A DNA stretch of 64,000 bases from Lewinellaceae bacterium (GTDB taxonomy: Bacteria; Bacteroidota; Bacteroidia; Chitinophagales; Saprospiraceae), in assembly GCA_024644235.1 (NCBI GenBank), contig JAHELJ010000009.1, positions 1 through 64,000 on the forward strand, in the 5' to 3' direction. The notes below the pieces were generated by a model that was given only the letters and a program-made list of their open reading frames with translations, was not told the DNA's origin and did no database searches. The position numbers and the translations under genes are program-made. Of this stretch, positions 45,037 through 53,167 are shown piece by piece. Within the stretch, counting starts at the first letter, position 1. Each line of letters opens with the position of its first letter.

Positions 45037-45822
45037 ATGAATATCGACCTATCGGGAAAAAATGCACTGGTATGTGGTGGAAGCAAGGGCATTGGCAAAG
45101 CATCTGCCATCGAATTAGCCAAATTAGGGGCCAACATCACTTTGGTAGCTCGGAGTGCTGATTTGCTCGCTGAGTCCATCGACGAATTGAACCGGTCAAA
45201 AAAGCAAAATCATGATTTTCTGGTATCGGATTTTTCAAACACTGCGGACTTGACAAAAAAGGTCAGAAGTCTTTCGATGGCAAAGCCTATTCACATCCTG
45301 ATCAACAATACCGGAGGGCCTCCCGCTGGTCCGATCTTAGAAGCCAAAGTGGAGGAATTTCAGAATGCATTCCATAATCATCTGATTGTAAATCACCTGC
45401 TGACTACTCTTCTAAGCACCACCATGAAACAGGAAGGCTATGGACGAATCGTTAACATTATTTCGACTTCTGTGAAAGAACCCATCCCCGGACTTGGTGT
45501 GAGCAATACGACTCGAGCAGCTGTGGCTGGCTGGGCTAAGACAATGGCTCAGGAATTAGGTCCGCATGGTATTACCATCAATAATATTCTTCCGGGTTTC
45601 ACCCGTACCGAGCGGTTGGAAAGTTTGATTGAGAACTGGGCAGAGGGCAGGAATATGACAGTTGAAGCCCTGGAGGCCGAGTACAAAAGTATCATCCCGC
45701 TCCGACGATTTGCTGATCCCTCAGAGATCGGTTCGGTAGTGGCATTTTTGTGTTCTCCTGCAGCTGGGTACATCAACGGGGTCAGTCTCCCGGTAGACGG
45801 AGGCAGGACTAAAAGCATCTAA
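45037..45822 (+). CDS. SDR-family oxidoreductase-like protein with degenerate active site
   Basis: A 261-residue Rossmann-fold protein of the FabG-like SDR group. The nucleotide motif is ALVCGGSKGIGKASA (CGG instead of TGG) and the NNAG segment reads INNTGGPP. The catalytic Ser (Ser143 in IISTS) is kept, but the expected YxxxK thirteen residues on reads Ser156-x3-Arg160 (GLGVSNTTRAAVAGWAKT). This matches the known BKR-like SDR subgroup that lacks the catalytic tetrad. It may bind NAD(P) or a partner without classical reduction chemistry, or use another residue. Twelve bases after serC, 19 before the epimerase. Confidence 0.88.
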   Translation: MNIDLSGKNALVCGGSKGIGKASAIELAKLGANITLVARSADLLAESIDELNRSKKQNHDFLVSDFSNTADLTKKVRSLSMAKPIHILINNTGGPPAGPILEAKVEEFQNAFHNHLIVNHLLTTLLSTTMKQEGYGRIVNIISTSVKEPIPGLGVSNTTRAAVAGWAKTMAQELGPHGITINNILPGFTRTERLESLIENWAEGRNMTVEALEAEYKSIIPLRRFADPSEIGSVVAFLCSPAAGYINGVSLPVDGGRTKSI

Positions 45823-45841
45823 TTTGAAGGGTGTAGAACAC

Positions 45842-46255
45842 ATGGATTTGCCTTTGGATCATATTGCAATTGCCGTTTTCAATATAGAGGAGAGCACCAA
45901 ACGTTTTACTGTAGCATTGTCAGCCAAAGTTACACACGATGAGGTTGTGGAGTCTCAAGGGGTGAAGGTCAGGTTTCTTGAGGCAGGAGAGCACATGATT
46001 GAATTGATCGAACCATTGGCAGAAGAAAGTCCGGTACACCGATTCTTGGAGAAACGTGGAGAAGGTCTTCATCATTTGGCCTTTCGAACTAAAAATATTG
46101 AAGCCGAAATGGACCGTTTAAGAGCTCAAGGATTCCACCTTCTGCAAGAGAGGCCGGTACCCGGAGCCAACAATAAACTTATTTTCTTTATCCATCCCAA
46201 ATCAATGGATGGCGTGCTGGTGGAGGTTTGCCAATCAGTCGCTAAAGATCCTTGA
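45842..46255 (+). CDS. mce: Methylmalonyl-CoA epimerase (VOC superfamily)
   Basis: Interconverts (2R)- and (2S)-methylmalonyl-CoA. The ATG at 45842 gives a 137-residue protein starting MDLPLDHIAIAV; a TTG at 45824 would add six residues and is less likely. Two VOC halves carry the metal ligands: His in LDHIAIAV, His in GLHHLAFRT and Glu in VLVEVCQ, plus the typical ENSPVH-like segment EESPVHRFLEKRG and GANNKLIFFIHPKSMDGVLV. Methylmalonyl-CoA mutase genes are not in the window. The metabolic link with serC upstream is not obvious. Confidence 0.92.
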   Translation: MDLPLDHIAIAVFNIEESTKRFTVALSAKVTHDEVVESQGVKVRFLEAGEHMIELIEPLAEESPVHRFLEKRGEGLHHLAFRTKNIEAEMDRLRAQGFHLLQERPVPGANNKLIFFIHPKSMDGVLVEVCQSVAKDP

Positions 46256-47028
46256 TCGTGGAGTGGTATATATATCTGATCGCGATAGTTGGAGGGGCAG
46301 TTGCTGGCTCGATTAATACACTTGCCGGCAATGGTTCTGCCATCACATTAACTATACTTACCGAAGTACTAGGACTACCGGGTAATCTTGCAAATGGCAC
46401 AAACCGGGTAGGAGTGCTTACCCAGGCAACTGCAGGAACTTGGGCATTTTATAAATATGGCAAACTGGATCTCAATCGTGGCCGGCTCAATGTGGTACTG
46501 ACATGTTTAGGAGCAATGTTGGGAGTCATTGTAGCAGTGCAGGTGAGTAACGAACAATTTATGTTTGTTTTCCGGTATCTCATGTTGGCCATGTTGATAG
46601 TTCTGCTGGTTAAACCAGCTCGCTGGCTCAAGGAGACAGATACTAGCAAAGAGGTTAGTCATTGGATTGCCGTTCCAATGTATTTGGCTTTAGGTTTCTA
46701 CGGTGGCTTTATTCAAATGGGTATGGGAATATTCTATCTCGCTGCGATGGTATTGGTGGCACGATATAGCATTGTCGAGGGCAATGCGCTGAAATCTTTT
46801 GTGGTTGCAGTGTACACAATTTTCGTGCTCATAATATTTCAGATTAAGGGACTGGTGGCCTGGGACATTGGTGCCATTCTTGCTGTCGGACAAACGGCAG
46901 GAGGTTGGTATACAGCTAAGTTCGCCAGTCAATCGAAGCGGGCTAATATGGTTGCCTACTACCTGCTGGTAGTGATTGTAGTCATCGCCTCGCTGCGATT
47001 ATTCGGACTGATAGGTTTCGGATTCTGA
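46252..47028 (+). CDS. TauE/SafE (TSUP) family membrane transporter
   Basis: A 258-residue protein with about seven or eight transmembrane helices. Signature segments GAVAGSINTLAGNGSAITLT and LANGTNRVGVLTQ (the N-terminal TSUP repeat) and YGGFIQMGMGIFYLAAMV (its second-half repeat). The family exports or imports sulfite, sulfoacetate, thiosulfate or similar anions. The start is TTG overlapping the epimerase stop, or GTG at 46258. The 3' end overlaps the convergent CPBP gene by 30 bases. Confidence 0.88.
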   Translation: MIVEWYIYLIAIVGGAVAGSINTLAGNGSAITLTILTEVLGLPGNLANGTNRVGVLTQATAGTWAFYKYGKLDLNRGRLNVVLTCLGAMLGVIVAVQVSNEQFMFVFRYLMLAMLIVLLVKPARWLKETDTSKEVSHWIAVPMYLALGFYGGFIQMGMGIFYLAAMVLVARYSIVEGNALKSFVVAVYTIFVLIIFQIKGLVAWDIGAILAVGQTAGGWYTAKFASQSKRANMVAYYLLVVIVVIASLRLFGLIGFGF

Positions 47029-47745
47029 CTCATCCGCTGCGGTTGCTGGAATCAGATACATGCCAGCCAAGCCTCCTAATACATCGATCACAAAATGCAG
47101 TAAAATCAAAAGAAGAAGCGACCTGGAAATCAGAAAAATAAGACCCATTGGTAATGCTAGCAGTAATATCTTAACAATAGCATATCGTCCCTGATAAAGA
47201 TGAACTATGGCAAAAACAACCGCTGGCACCGCAATTGCGATAATCTGTGCATTTAGCGACTCCCCCAGGTAACTGAGAATGTAAGTGATAAAATAACCAC
47301 GAAAGATGATCTCTTCCGCAACGGCAGCCGAGCCGGCTAGAAAGAGAAAATGAACAAATTCTCTCCGGGTAGCTGGCATGAAAGGAGTACGCTCCCTCCA
47401 CCTCCTTCGGGTTTTTTCAAGTCGCGACGGAATACCAACCTCCACGGTCACATCAATCATGTAGAGTAACAGTATTCCAGCAGCAATACCAAGAGCATAT
47501 TTATCCGGTTCCAGAAACTCGAATCCCAGTTGTTGAAAACTACGACCGCAATACCACCAGACCAGTAAGATCATGCCCGCTGCCAGTAGAAGAATGAAGC
47601 TATTAGTGTAATAAAGCTGCACTTTTTCTTGGGTGGAGAATAATGGGAGAGATTGCTCGTTTTTTCCCCTCCAGAGTGCAAGTGCAGGAAGAATAACTCC
47701 AATAGTAAAAATGAGCATATGGTCCCAAATGCAGAGATCGATCAT
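46999..47745 (-). CDS. CPBP-family intramembrane metalloprotease
   Basis: A 248-residue membrane protein of the CPBP/Abi (Rce1-like) family with about seven helices. The catalytic motifs are present: AVAEEIIFRGYFITYI (EExxxR), FAIVHLYQG (FxxxH) and LLHFVIDVLGG (HxxxD). Substrate unknown; members act in protein maturation or stress responses. It is 9 bases after the HExxH lipoprotein gene, and probably the last gene of a minus-strand operon running from the haem peroxidase. Confidence 0.9.
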   Translation of the reverse strand: MIDLCIWDHMLIFTIGVILPALALWRGKNEQSLPLFSTQEKVQLYYTNSFILLLAAGMILLVWWYCGRSFQQLGFEFLEPDKYALGIAAGILLLYMIDVTVEVGIPSRLEKTRRRWRERTPFMPATRREFVHFLFLAGSAAVAEEIIFRGYFITYILSYLGESLNAQIIAIAVPAVVFAIVHLYQGRYAIVKILLLALPMGLIFLISRSLLLLILLHFVIDVLGGLAGMYLIPATAADESESETYQSE

Positions 47746-47754
47746 TGAACCGGC

Positions 47755-48732
47755 TTATCCTTGTGGAGGGAGTAAACTCACTGTAAAGTTTCGATAAAGC
47801 GGTTTTGTGGACCCGGAAACATGTGATTTGACAGTATTGCTGTTCCAATTTTTGTAGTCGAACCAATACGCAAATTCCTTGTTCACGAACACAAAGTATT
47901 TGTCAGCCACTTTTCTTACTGTGATCCGATTGAAACCACTTTGGATCGCACTAAAATTCTCAACCTCCCGCATCGAACCGAACACCGCCTGGCCACTAGT
48001 GATAAAAAATCGCTTAGCGGCGGTGAAAATGACAAACAATTCATTGTCGACTTCTCTTCCACCCCAACGCACTCCAACCCAAGATTCGCTCTGCCTGGGA
48101 TCTATTTCAAAGTCGATCTCGAAATTGGATGCAAGTGTGATTCTCATATTTTCCTCAAACTCTTCCGCTTCTTCCAAGTACAAGACAATTTCCTTTTCTT
48201 CCGGGGTGAACTGATCGAAATTTGCCGACAGCGTTGCCCAGTCGGGCATGGAAGTACCCTCATCAAATAACTCGTCGATGTAATATTCCCTGCGAGTTCC
48301 AGTATAATTGATTACCACAGACATCCCATCAGGTACCGGATCTCCCCTCATTCTACTGGCCCATTCTCCATTTGGCAGCGTATCATTTCGATGGCCTCGT
48401 CCCAGTTCGCAATGGCCAAGTTCATGAAAAATCAATCCTTCACGTTGAAGATCCGTGAGATCATCCCAATGGAATTTCTCGATTTCGATCTGATAATTTC
48501 CCCGGCAAACTCCCCCTGTCTCCGTATCTACGGCATCACGAAACTGAATGGAAAGACCCGTATCAGCAAAATCAATCTGCTTTCCACGCTTGTTGGCTTC
48601 ATCCTTGAATCGTTGAACATAGACTTCAAACTCGGGATGGACATCGACGACTCCATTTTGATCTTTCTGACATGAAATCAAGACTAAAAAAAACAGTAGA
48701 AGGATTCCTTTGATTTTCATCTGATCATTCAA
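47755..48732 (-). CDS. Putative metallopeptidase lipoprotein (HExxHx6H)
   Basis: A 325-residue predicted lipoprotein; signal ILLLFFLVLISC, lipidated Cys21. The N-terminal domain carries LIFHELGHCELGRGHRNDTL: His103, Glu104, His107 and His114, a zinc-site pattern like metzincins but with one extra residue before the third His. The preceding text (YVQRFKDEANKRGKQIDF, GGVCRGNYQIEIEK) is typical of secreted metallopeptidases. From about residue 200 a LamG/jelly-roll-like domain follows (WVGVRWGGREVDNELFVIFT, DKYFVFVNKEFAYWFDY). Likely a surface protease acting on proteins or peptides; substrate unknown. Confidence 0.8.
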   Translation of the reverse strand: MNDQMKIKGILLLFFLVLISCQKDQNGVVDVHPEFEVYVQRFKDEANKRGKQIDFADTGLSIQFRDAVDTETGGVCRGNYQIEIEKFHWDDLTDLQREGLIFHELGHCELGRGHRNDTLPNGEWASRMRGDPVPDGMSVVINYTGTRREYYIDELFDEGTSMPDWATLSANFDQFTPEEKEIVLYLEEAEEFEENMRITLASNFEIDFEIDPRQSESWVGVRWGGREVDNELFVIFTAAKRFFITSGQAVFGSMREVENFSAIQSGFNRITVRKVADKYFVFVNKEFAYWFDYKNWNSNTVKSHVSGSTKPLYRNFTVSLLPPQG

Positions 48733-48769
48733 ACAGTGAAAAATGGAATATAGTTTTCAGTGAGATCCA

Positions 48770-49264
48770 TCACGTCTTCTTCGTCTTGTTCTTCGACAGT
48801 TCCTCTTTCGATTTGGGGAAGGATAAATTTGTACTATTATAAGTGGTTCCAAAAGTAAGCGCAGCATTATAGAGCTGATTTATCGCGTCTAACAATTGTT
48901 CTTCCCCCAGCGATCGGAGTGGGTGGATGAAAGCGGCCCAAAGAACCCCACGCGAAGATGCATACCTCACATCCAGTACTGAGTGAAAGTTAGCTTCCAT
49001 ACATTTTCTAAACTCATCATTTGTTACCTCCTTCATCTTTCTAACAGGGCAAATGATTCTCATCCGGTTGTGCACTTCATCCGTTATGCAGAACATAGGT
49101 ACATCCTCTATTTCAAATTGCCAATTGCCAGGTACACCCGTCAGGCTATCACCTGCCTCGAAGAGAATCTTTTCAAGATTTTCATTCGTCATGTTTTGCC
49201 CATTTACCATGAGTGTCAGCGATATAAAGAATAAGATTGATAATAGGAATAAACGCATATACAT
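48770..49264 (-). CDS. Uncharacterised small secreted protein (YbjN/secretion-chaperone-like fold possible)
   Basis: A 164-residue protein from ATG 49264 with signal peptide LFLLSILFFISLTLMVNGQ. The mature part, with NWQFEIEDVPMFCITDEVHN, RMRIICPVRKMKEVTNDEFR and LLDAINQLYNAALTFG, has the alternation seen in the YbjN/type III secretion chaperone-like fold, but in a secreted setting; this is only a resemblance. The C-terminal tail is Lys-rich (SKEELSKNKTKKT). It sits between the haem peroxidase and the HExxH lipoprotein on the same strand. No function can be assigned. Confidence 0.68.
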   Translation of the reverse strand: MYMRLFLLSILFFISLTLMVNGQNMTNENLEKILFEAGDSLTGVPGNWQFEIEDVPMFCITDEVHNRMRIICPVRKMKEVTNDEFRKCMEANFHSVLDVRYASSRGVLWAAFIHPLRSLGEEQLLDAINQLYNAALTFGTTYNSTNLSFPKSKEELSKNKTKKT

Positions 49265-49355
49265 AACACCTGCTATAGATTTCCCTGAAGTTAGCAAATT
49301 GCAGAGACAGGCTGATTCTCAATCAGCTTAACCTCGCGTCATATTGAAAAGGATG

Positions 49356-50708
49356 TTATTCGCAGCCGATCTCCCGCCGACTTTTCCAATCTGCGTTTGG
49401 AAAGCAGTTGCCTGAAGGAAGAGCCTCGGGTGCATACTTCATCACGGTGGGATCCTGCAAACCAAATTTGAGGAATGCTACCAAATCCGCTTTTTCCTGA
49501 TCTGAAAGGTTCAGTGGCCTGAAGTCTGCTGCCAATGCTTCTTGAGGAACATTGGGATTCTCGGGTACAGCTTTGTCGAAGTATTCAACAACTTCCTCGA
49601 TGGAGCGCTTACTGCTACCATGGAAATAGAATTGGGTTCCTTGCAAGTTGTACAAATGAGGGACTTTAAACTTGTAAAGGTCCTCTTCACGGCCCGTAAA
49701 TCCTCCTCTACCGAGATTTTTCTTAGCCGTCTCAGGTCCTTCTTTGAAAGAGACCTGGTGGTCGAGATCATTCACACCTAATGCAAAGAATCTGACGGCA
49801 CTAAATGCAGGACTGGTGTGGCAGGAAATGCAATTTGCATCTCCGAAAAACAGCAAGGCTCCCCTTTTTTCCTGAGTCGACATTGCCGACATATTGCCTT
49901 TAAGCCATTTCTGAAAAGGTGCTTCGGAGGTAGTCAAAGTTCGCAAGTAGGCCGAAATTGCCAAACTAGTAGTGATGTTTGAATAACGCTCTTCGCCTTC
50001 AAACTCCGGAAAGGCTTTGTCAAAGTAAGAGGTATATCCCATATCATTAGCCAATTCAGGAGTCATCAAGAGACGATGAATCTTCAAACCTTCTATATTC
50101 TGTGTTTCCAGACCTTGATATCCCAAATGATTTAGGTCCGTCGCTTCATCAAAGACTCCCCAGATATCTTCTGTTCCCACGTTGGCCCCACCAGAACCAA
50201 AAGAACCATTCCATAGAGTGTTCTCGGCTGAAAATGCCACATTTAACACACTGAGTGGCCGGATACCTTGAACATCCATCTCATCTTCAATGTATTCGCT
50301 ATGTTTCACCCGGCTCTCTCCTCGAAAGCCAAAACCAAATCCTCCTTCCCCAATACCCTGTTTTCTGCCAGGTTTGAAATCGGCAGCTGGTACGTGGCAG
50401 CTAGCACAAGAATAGCTTCCATGTCCCGCTTCATTCTCAGGTACAATACCCATTCCCGTCTCAAAAAAGAGGAACTTACCAAGTTCGACCTTTTCCTTGG
50501 TCAAAGGATTGCGGGGATCTTGGGGAAGAGCAGCCAGATCGGTATGACCCGGTAAGACATAGTAATCGAGGGTGTTAGAGGGAGCAGAATTGCTCACGGC
50601 CTGCATTAGATCCAGATCTACCCGGTCACCTTCTATGGTGTCGGATACACAGGCTGCCATTATCGTCATGGTTGCTGACAAAATTGCCAGCAAATACAGT
50701 TTATTCAT
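49356..50708 (-). CDS. Di-haem cytochrome c peroxidase/MauG-family lipoprotein
   Basis: A 450-residue predicted lipoprotein from ATG 50708 (lipobox MAAC). In numbering from an upstream ATG (50720), the two c-type haem sites are Cys105-Cys108-His109 (SYSCASCHVPA) and Cys297-Cys300-His301 (ANCISCHTSPAF). Further family marks are KVELGKFLFFE, PLSVLNVAFSAENTLWNGSF and KFKVPHLYNLQGTQFYFHGS. Members reduce peroxide with electrons from small cytochromes or oxidise protein or organic substrates. It is divergent from a cluster of two more c-type haem proteins and a DUF5777 barrel across a 225-base gap. Confidence 0.92.
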   Translation of the reverse strand: MNKLYLLAILSATMTIMAACVSDTIEGDRVDLDLMQAVSNSAPSNTLDYYVLPGHTDLAALPQDPRNPLTKEKVELGKFLFFETGMGIVPENEAGHGSYSCASCHVPAADFKPGRKQGIGEGGFGFGFRGESRVKHSEYIEDEMDVQGIRPLSVLNVAFSAENTLWNGSFGSGGANVGTEDIWGVFDEATDLNHLGYQGLETQNIEGLKIHRLLMTPELANDMGYTSYFDKAFPEFEGEERYSNITTSLAISAYLRTLTTSEAPFQKWLKGNMSAMSTQEKRGALLFFGDANCISCHTSPAFSAVRFFALGVNDLDHQVSFKEGPETAKKNLGRGGFTGREEDLYKFKVPHLYNLQGTQFYFHGSSKRSIEEVVEYFDKAVPENPNVPQEALAADFRPLNLSDQEKADLVAFLKFGLQDPTVMKYAPEALPSGNCFPNADWKSRREIGCE

Positions 50709-50933
50709 GTGTTCAATCAAGTCAGCGTTGGAACCTGAAAATTAAGAAATTTTCAGGTCGCTAAAAAAGTCGGTATAAATATTGTTTTAACACATATATC
50801 TGCTTCGTGATATCGAAGGTACATTTTTCAATAGATCAGAGGACAGATACGTTGTTAAAGATGTTTAAAACCTATTATATCCATATGATTACCTACAAGA
50901 ATCGTTCCTTTGTAGCCTTTTTTAAGAGATAAC
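50709..50933. promoter_or_regulatory. Divergent control region between the peroxidase and the haem/DUF5777 operon
   Basis: A 225-base AT-rich gap. Near the + gene, CGTTCCTTTGTAGCC (about 50904-50918) resembles a -7 box with one mismatch (TTCCTTTG). No clear inverted repeat for a known regulator is visible, but both directions encode haem proteins, so shared control is plausible. Confidence 0.35.
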
Positions 50934-51272
50934 ATGGAGAAAATTTACATAGTGGCTCTCTTAGTTATTGTACTGATAGCCAGTTGCACCAAGGACACAG
51001 TGCCCGAACCCAAAGGTTGCAGTGAAGTACCCACTTTTGACCAGTCTGTGCGAGAGATCATTCGAAACAAATGCAATTCCAGCGGTTGCCATGATGGATC
51101 AAGCGGAGTGGGTAACTACAACAGCTACCGAGGTCTTGAAAGAGTGCTGGATAATGGACAGTTCAAACAACTGGTACTTATTGAAAAAACAATGCCGCGG
51201 TCCGGCACACTTTCTGCTGAGGAATTCGAATCACTTCGTTGTTGGACTGAGAATGGATTTCCTGAAAATTAA
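50934..51272 (+). CDS. Small lipoprotein with atypical CX4CH haem-like motif
   Basis: A 112-residue predicted lipoprotein; signal VALLVIVLIASC with Cys18. The core is SVREIIRNKCNSSGCHDGSS, with Cys47 and Cys52-His53 spaced CX4CH rather than the standard CXXCH; the surrounding layout (xIIxxKCxxxGCHxG ... AMPxxG-like TMPRSGTLS ... LRCWTENGFP) is that of small cytochrome c domains seen in planctomycetes and Bacteroidota. It may carry one covalent haem or be a degenerate form. Cys29 (PKGC) and the Cys in LRCW could pair as a disulfide. Likely cotranscribed with the DUF5777 protein 21 bases downstream. Confidence 0.8.
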   Translation: MEKIYIVALLVIVLIASCTKDTVPEPKGCSEVPTFDQSVREIIRNKCNSSGCHDGSSGVGNYNSYRGLERVLDNGQFKQLVLIEKTMPRSGTLSAEEFESLRCWTENGFPEN

Positions 51273-51293
51273 GGATGAATTGAACCTAGAACT

Positions 51294-52151
51294 ATGACTT
51301 ACCGAATTTCACTAGTAGTTTGCATCCTAGTAGGCCACATTGGTCTCACAATCGGACAGAACCAGATCTTTCTAGATAGAAAGATTATTAACTCTCATTC
51401 CACCGAGACACTTCCTGCCAGGGTATTGGATTTCAGGGTCGGTCATCGATTCGGGGATCTATTTGGGGATGCCGGCGGGTGGGAAACCTTCTATGGTCTG
51501 GAAAGTGCGTCAGATATTCTGATCGGTTTCGATTATGGACTGACCGACCACTTGATGGTAGGCATCAATCGCACCAAGGGTTCAGGAGCCTTGCGCATGC
51601 TGATCAATGGCTATGTAAAATACAAGGTGGCAGGACAAAATAGTCAGCTAGCCCTACCCACAGCTGTCACTTTCCTTGCTTATACGAGTGTCTCTACAAT
51701 GCCGAAGAGCGACGAAGTTTCGGCAATCAACAATTTTCCCCAGTTTGCTCATCGCATGGTTTACCATTTTCAGGGGATGGTGAGCAAACAACTTACCAGT
51801 GCTCTTTCTTTTCAATTTAATGTTGGATTTACCCATCGAAATTTTGTGAACATTGACGACATCAACTATGTACTAAATGTAGGGCTGGCAACCAGAATCA
51901 AGGTTAGTAGGAGAATTGGGATCTTATTAGAAGGAAATTATCCTTTGCGATTTCAAGATGTTGACTTTGACTACACAATACCATTAGGGATTGGATTTGA
52001 GTTTGTAACGGGTGGTGGTCATGTATTTCAACTCAATTTTACCAATGCAACAGGGTTATCGGAAACGGATTATCTGTTGTATACCAGGTCTCGTTGGAAT
52101 GAAGGCCAGTTTCGGCTGGGCTTTACGATTGCCAGAAATTTTAAATTGTAG
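51294..52151 (+). CDS. DUF5777-family outer-membrane beta-barrel protein
   Basis: A 285-residue secreted protein (signal SLVVCILVGHIGLTIGQ) with alternating beta-strands to the end and a barrel-like C-terminus (FRLGFTIARNFKL). Text such as PARVLDFRVGHRFGDLFGDA, FYGLESASDILIGFDYGLTD and GYVKYKVAGQNSQ is typical of DUF5777, a Bacteroidota barrel family that I associate with cytochrome c and YceI genes. Function unknown. It is flanked by two c-type haem proteins in the same operon (gaps 21 and 5 bases), which suggests a redox or pore role at the outer membrane. Confidence 0.88.
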   Translation: MTYRISLVVCILVGHIGLTIGQNQIFLDRKIINSHSTETLPARVLDFRVGHRFGDLFGDAGGWETFYGLESASDILIGFDYGLTDHLMVGINRTKGSGALRMLINGYVKYKVAGQNSQLALPTAVTFLAYTSVSTMPKSDEVSAINNFPQFAHRMVYHFQGMVSKQLTSALSFQFNVGFTHRNFVNIDDINYVLNVGLATRIKVSRRIGILLEGNYPLRFQDVDFDYTIPLGIGFEFVTGGGHVFQLNFTNATGLSETDYLLYTRSRWNEGQFRLGFTIARNFKL

Positions 52152-52156
52152 GTGAG

Positions 52157-53161
52157 ATGCGTTTGATATTTTTTTCCTTTTCTATTGCCATTACCTTGAT
52201 AATCGGCTCGGCATGGTCTCCTTCCGTGAGTTTGCATGAACGTGTTTCTGATTTGCTGTTGGCTTTAGGAGATACCAGTGAATATCACATTCCAGATTTA
52301 AACATGGAAAATGTCAGCGTGGAGCGTGGCAGAGATCTTGTTTTAGAAGGTCGTAGCAAAGTACATGGTAAGAGATCCAGACTGCAAAGTAAGTATTTCA
52401 CATGCATAGCTTGCCACAATGTAGAGCGCGAAGACCCAAATCTTGCTGATCCTTCTCCTGAAGATCGTTTGGCATATGTCGAAGAGAAAAACTTGCCTTT
52501 CCTTCAGGGAAGTCCGTTGTATGGAGTGGTCAACCGAACCTCCTACTACAATGGCGACTATGTTAAGAAGTATGGCGACCTGGTCAAACCCACAAGGAAG
52601 GACCTAAGAGAAGCCATTCAGTTGTGTGCCGTCGAGTGCTCTCAGGGCAGAGCTCTGAAGCCCTGGGAAATTGAGTCTGTTCTAGCTTATTTTTGGACGA
52701 TCGATCTCAAAGTTGACGACCTCAACCTTAACGATGTTGAAAAGAGATCTTTGGAAGAAGCGCTTCATACGGGCGAATCCAGGGAGCAAGCCATTCATCT
52801 CATCAAATCAAAGTACCAACATGAGGCCCCAGCCACATTCCTAGACCCTCCGGTAGACCGGACGGCAGTCAATGAAGATGCTGATGCAACAAATGGAAGG
52901 AAGATTTATGAATTGAGCTGCCTCCATTGTCACATGGATAATAGCTTTGCATTCTTCAGACTCGATCGATCAAAATTTACCTTTCGTTATCTACAAAAAC
53001 ACTTGTCGGACTATACAGAGCATAGTGTATATCAGGTAGCTCGATACGGAACATCTCCAAAGGGAGGGAAAAGAGGGTATATGCCACAATATACGGCGGA
53101 GAAGCTAACAGATTCACAACTCGCTGACCTTCGTGCCTACATTGACCTTGAAGCCCGGTGA
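52157..53161 (+). CDS. Di-haem c-type cytochrome
   Basis: A 334-residue exported protein (signal FSFSIAITLIIGSAWS). Two haem c sites: Cys83-Cys86-His87 (YFTCIACHNVE) and Cys255-Cys258-His259 (LSCLHCHMDNS), each in its own cytochrome c domain. The first domain has QGSPLYGVVNRTSYYNGDY and a possible Cys pair (LCAVECSQG); the second ends with MPQYTAEKLTDSQLADLRAY, the standard cytochrome c C-terminal helix with a candidate Met axial ligand. Last gene of the CX4CH/DUF5777/cytochrome operon, with a 6-base gap to the convergent gene. Probably periplasmic. Confidence 0.9.
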   Translation: MRLIFFSFSIAITLIIGSAWSPSVSLHERVSDLLLALGDTSEYHIPDLNMENVSVERGRDLVLEGRSKVHGKRSRLQSKYFTCIACHNVEREDPNLADPSPEDRLAYVEEKNLPFLQGSPLYGVVNRTSYYNGDYVKKYGDLVKPTRKDLREAIQLCAVECSQGRALKPWEIESVLAYFWTIDLKVDDLNLNDVEKRSLEEALHTGESREQAIHLIKSKYQHEAPATFLDPPVDRTAVNEDADATNGRKIYELSCLHCHMDNSFAFFRLDRSKFTFRYLQKHLSDYTEHSVYQVARYGTSPKGGKRGYMPQYTAEKLTDSQLADLRAYIDLEAR

Positions 53162-53167
53162 ACCTCC

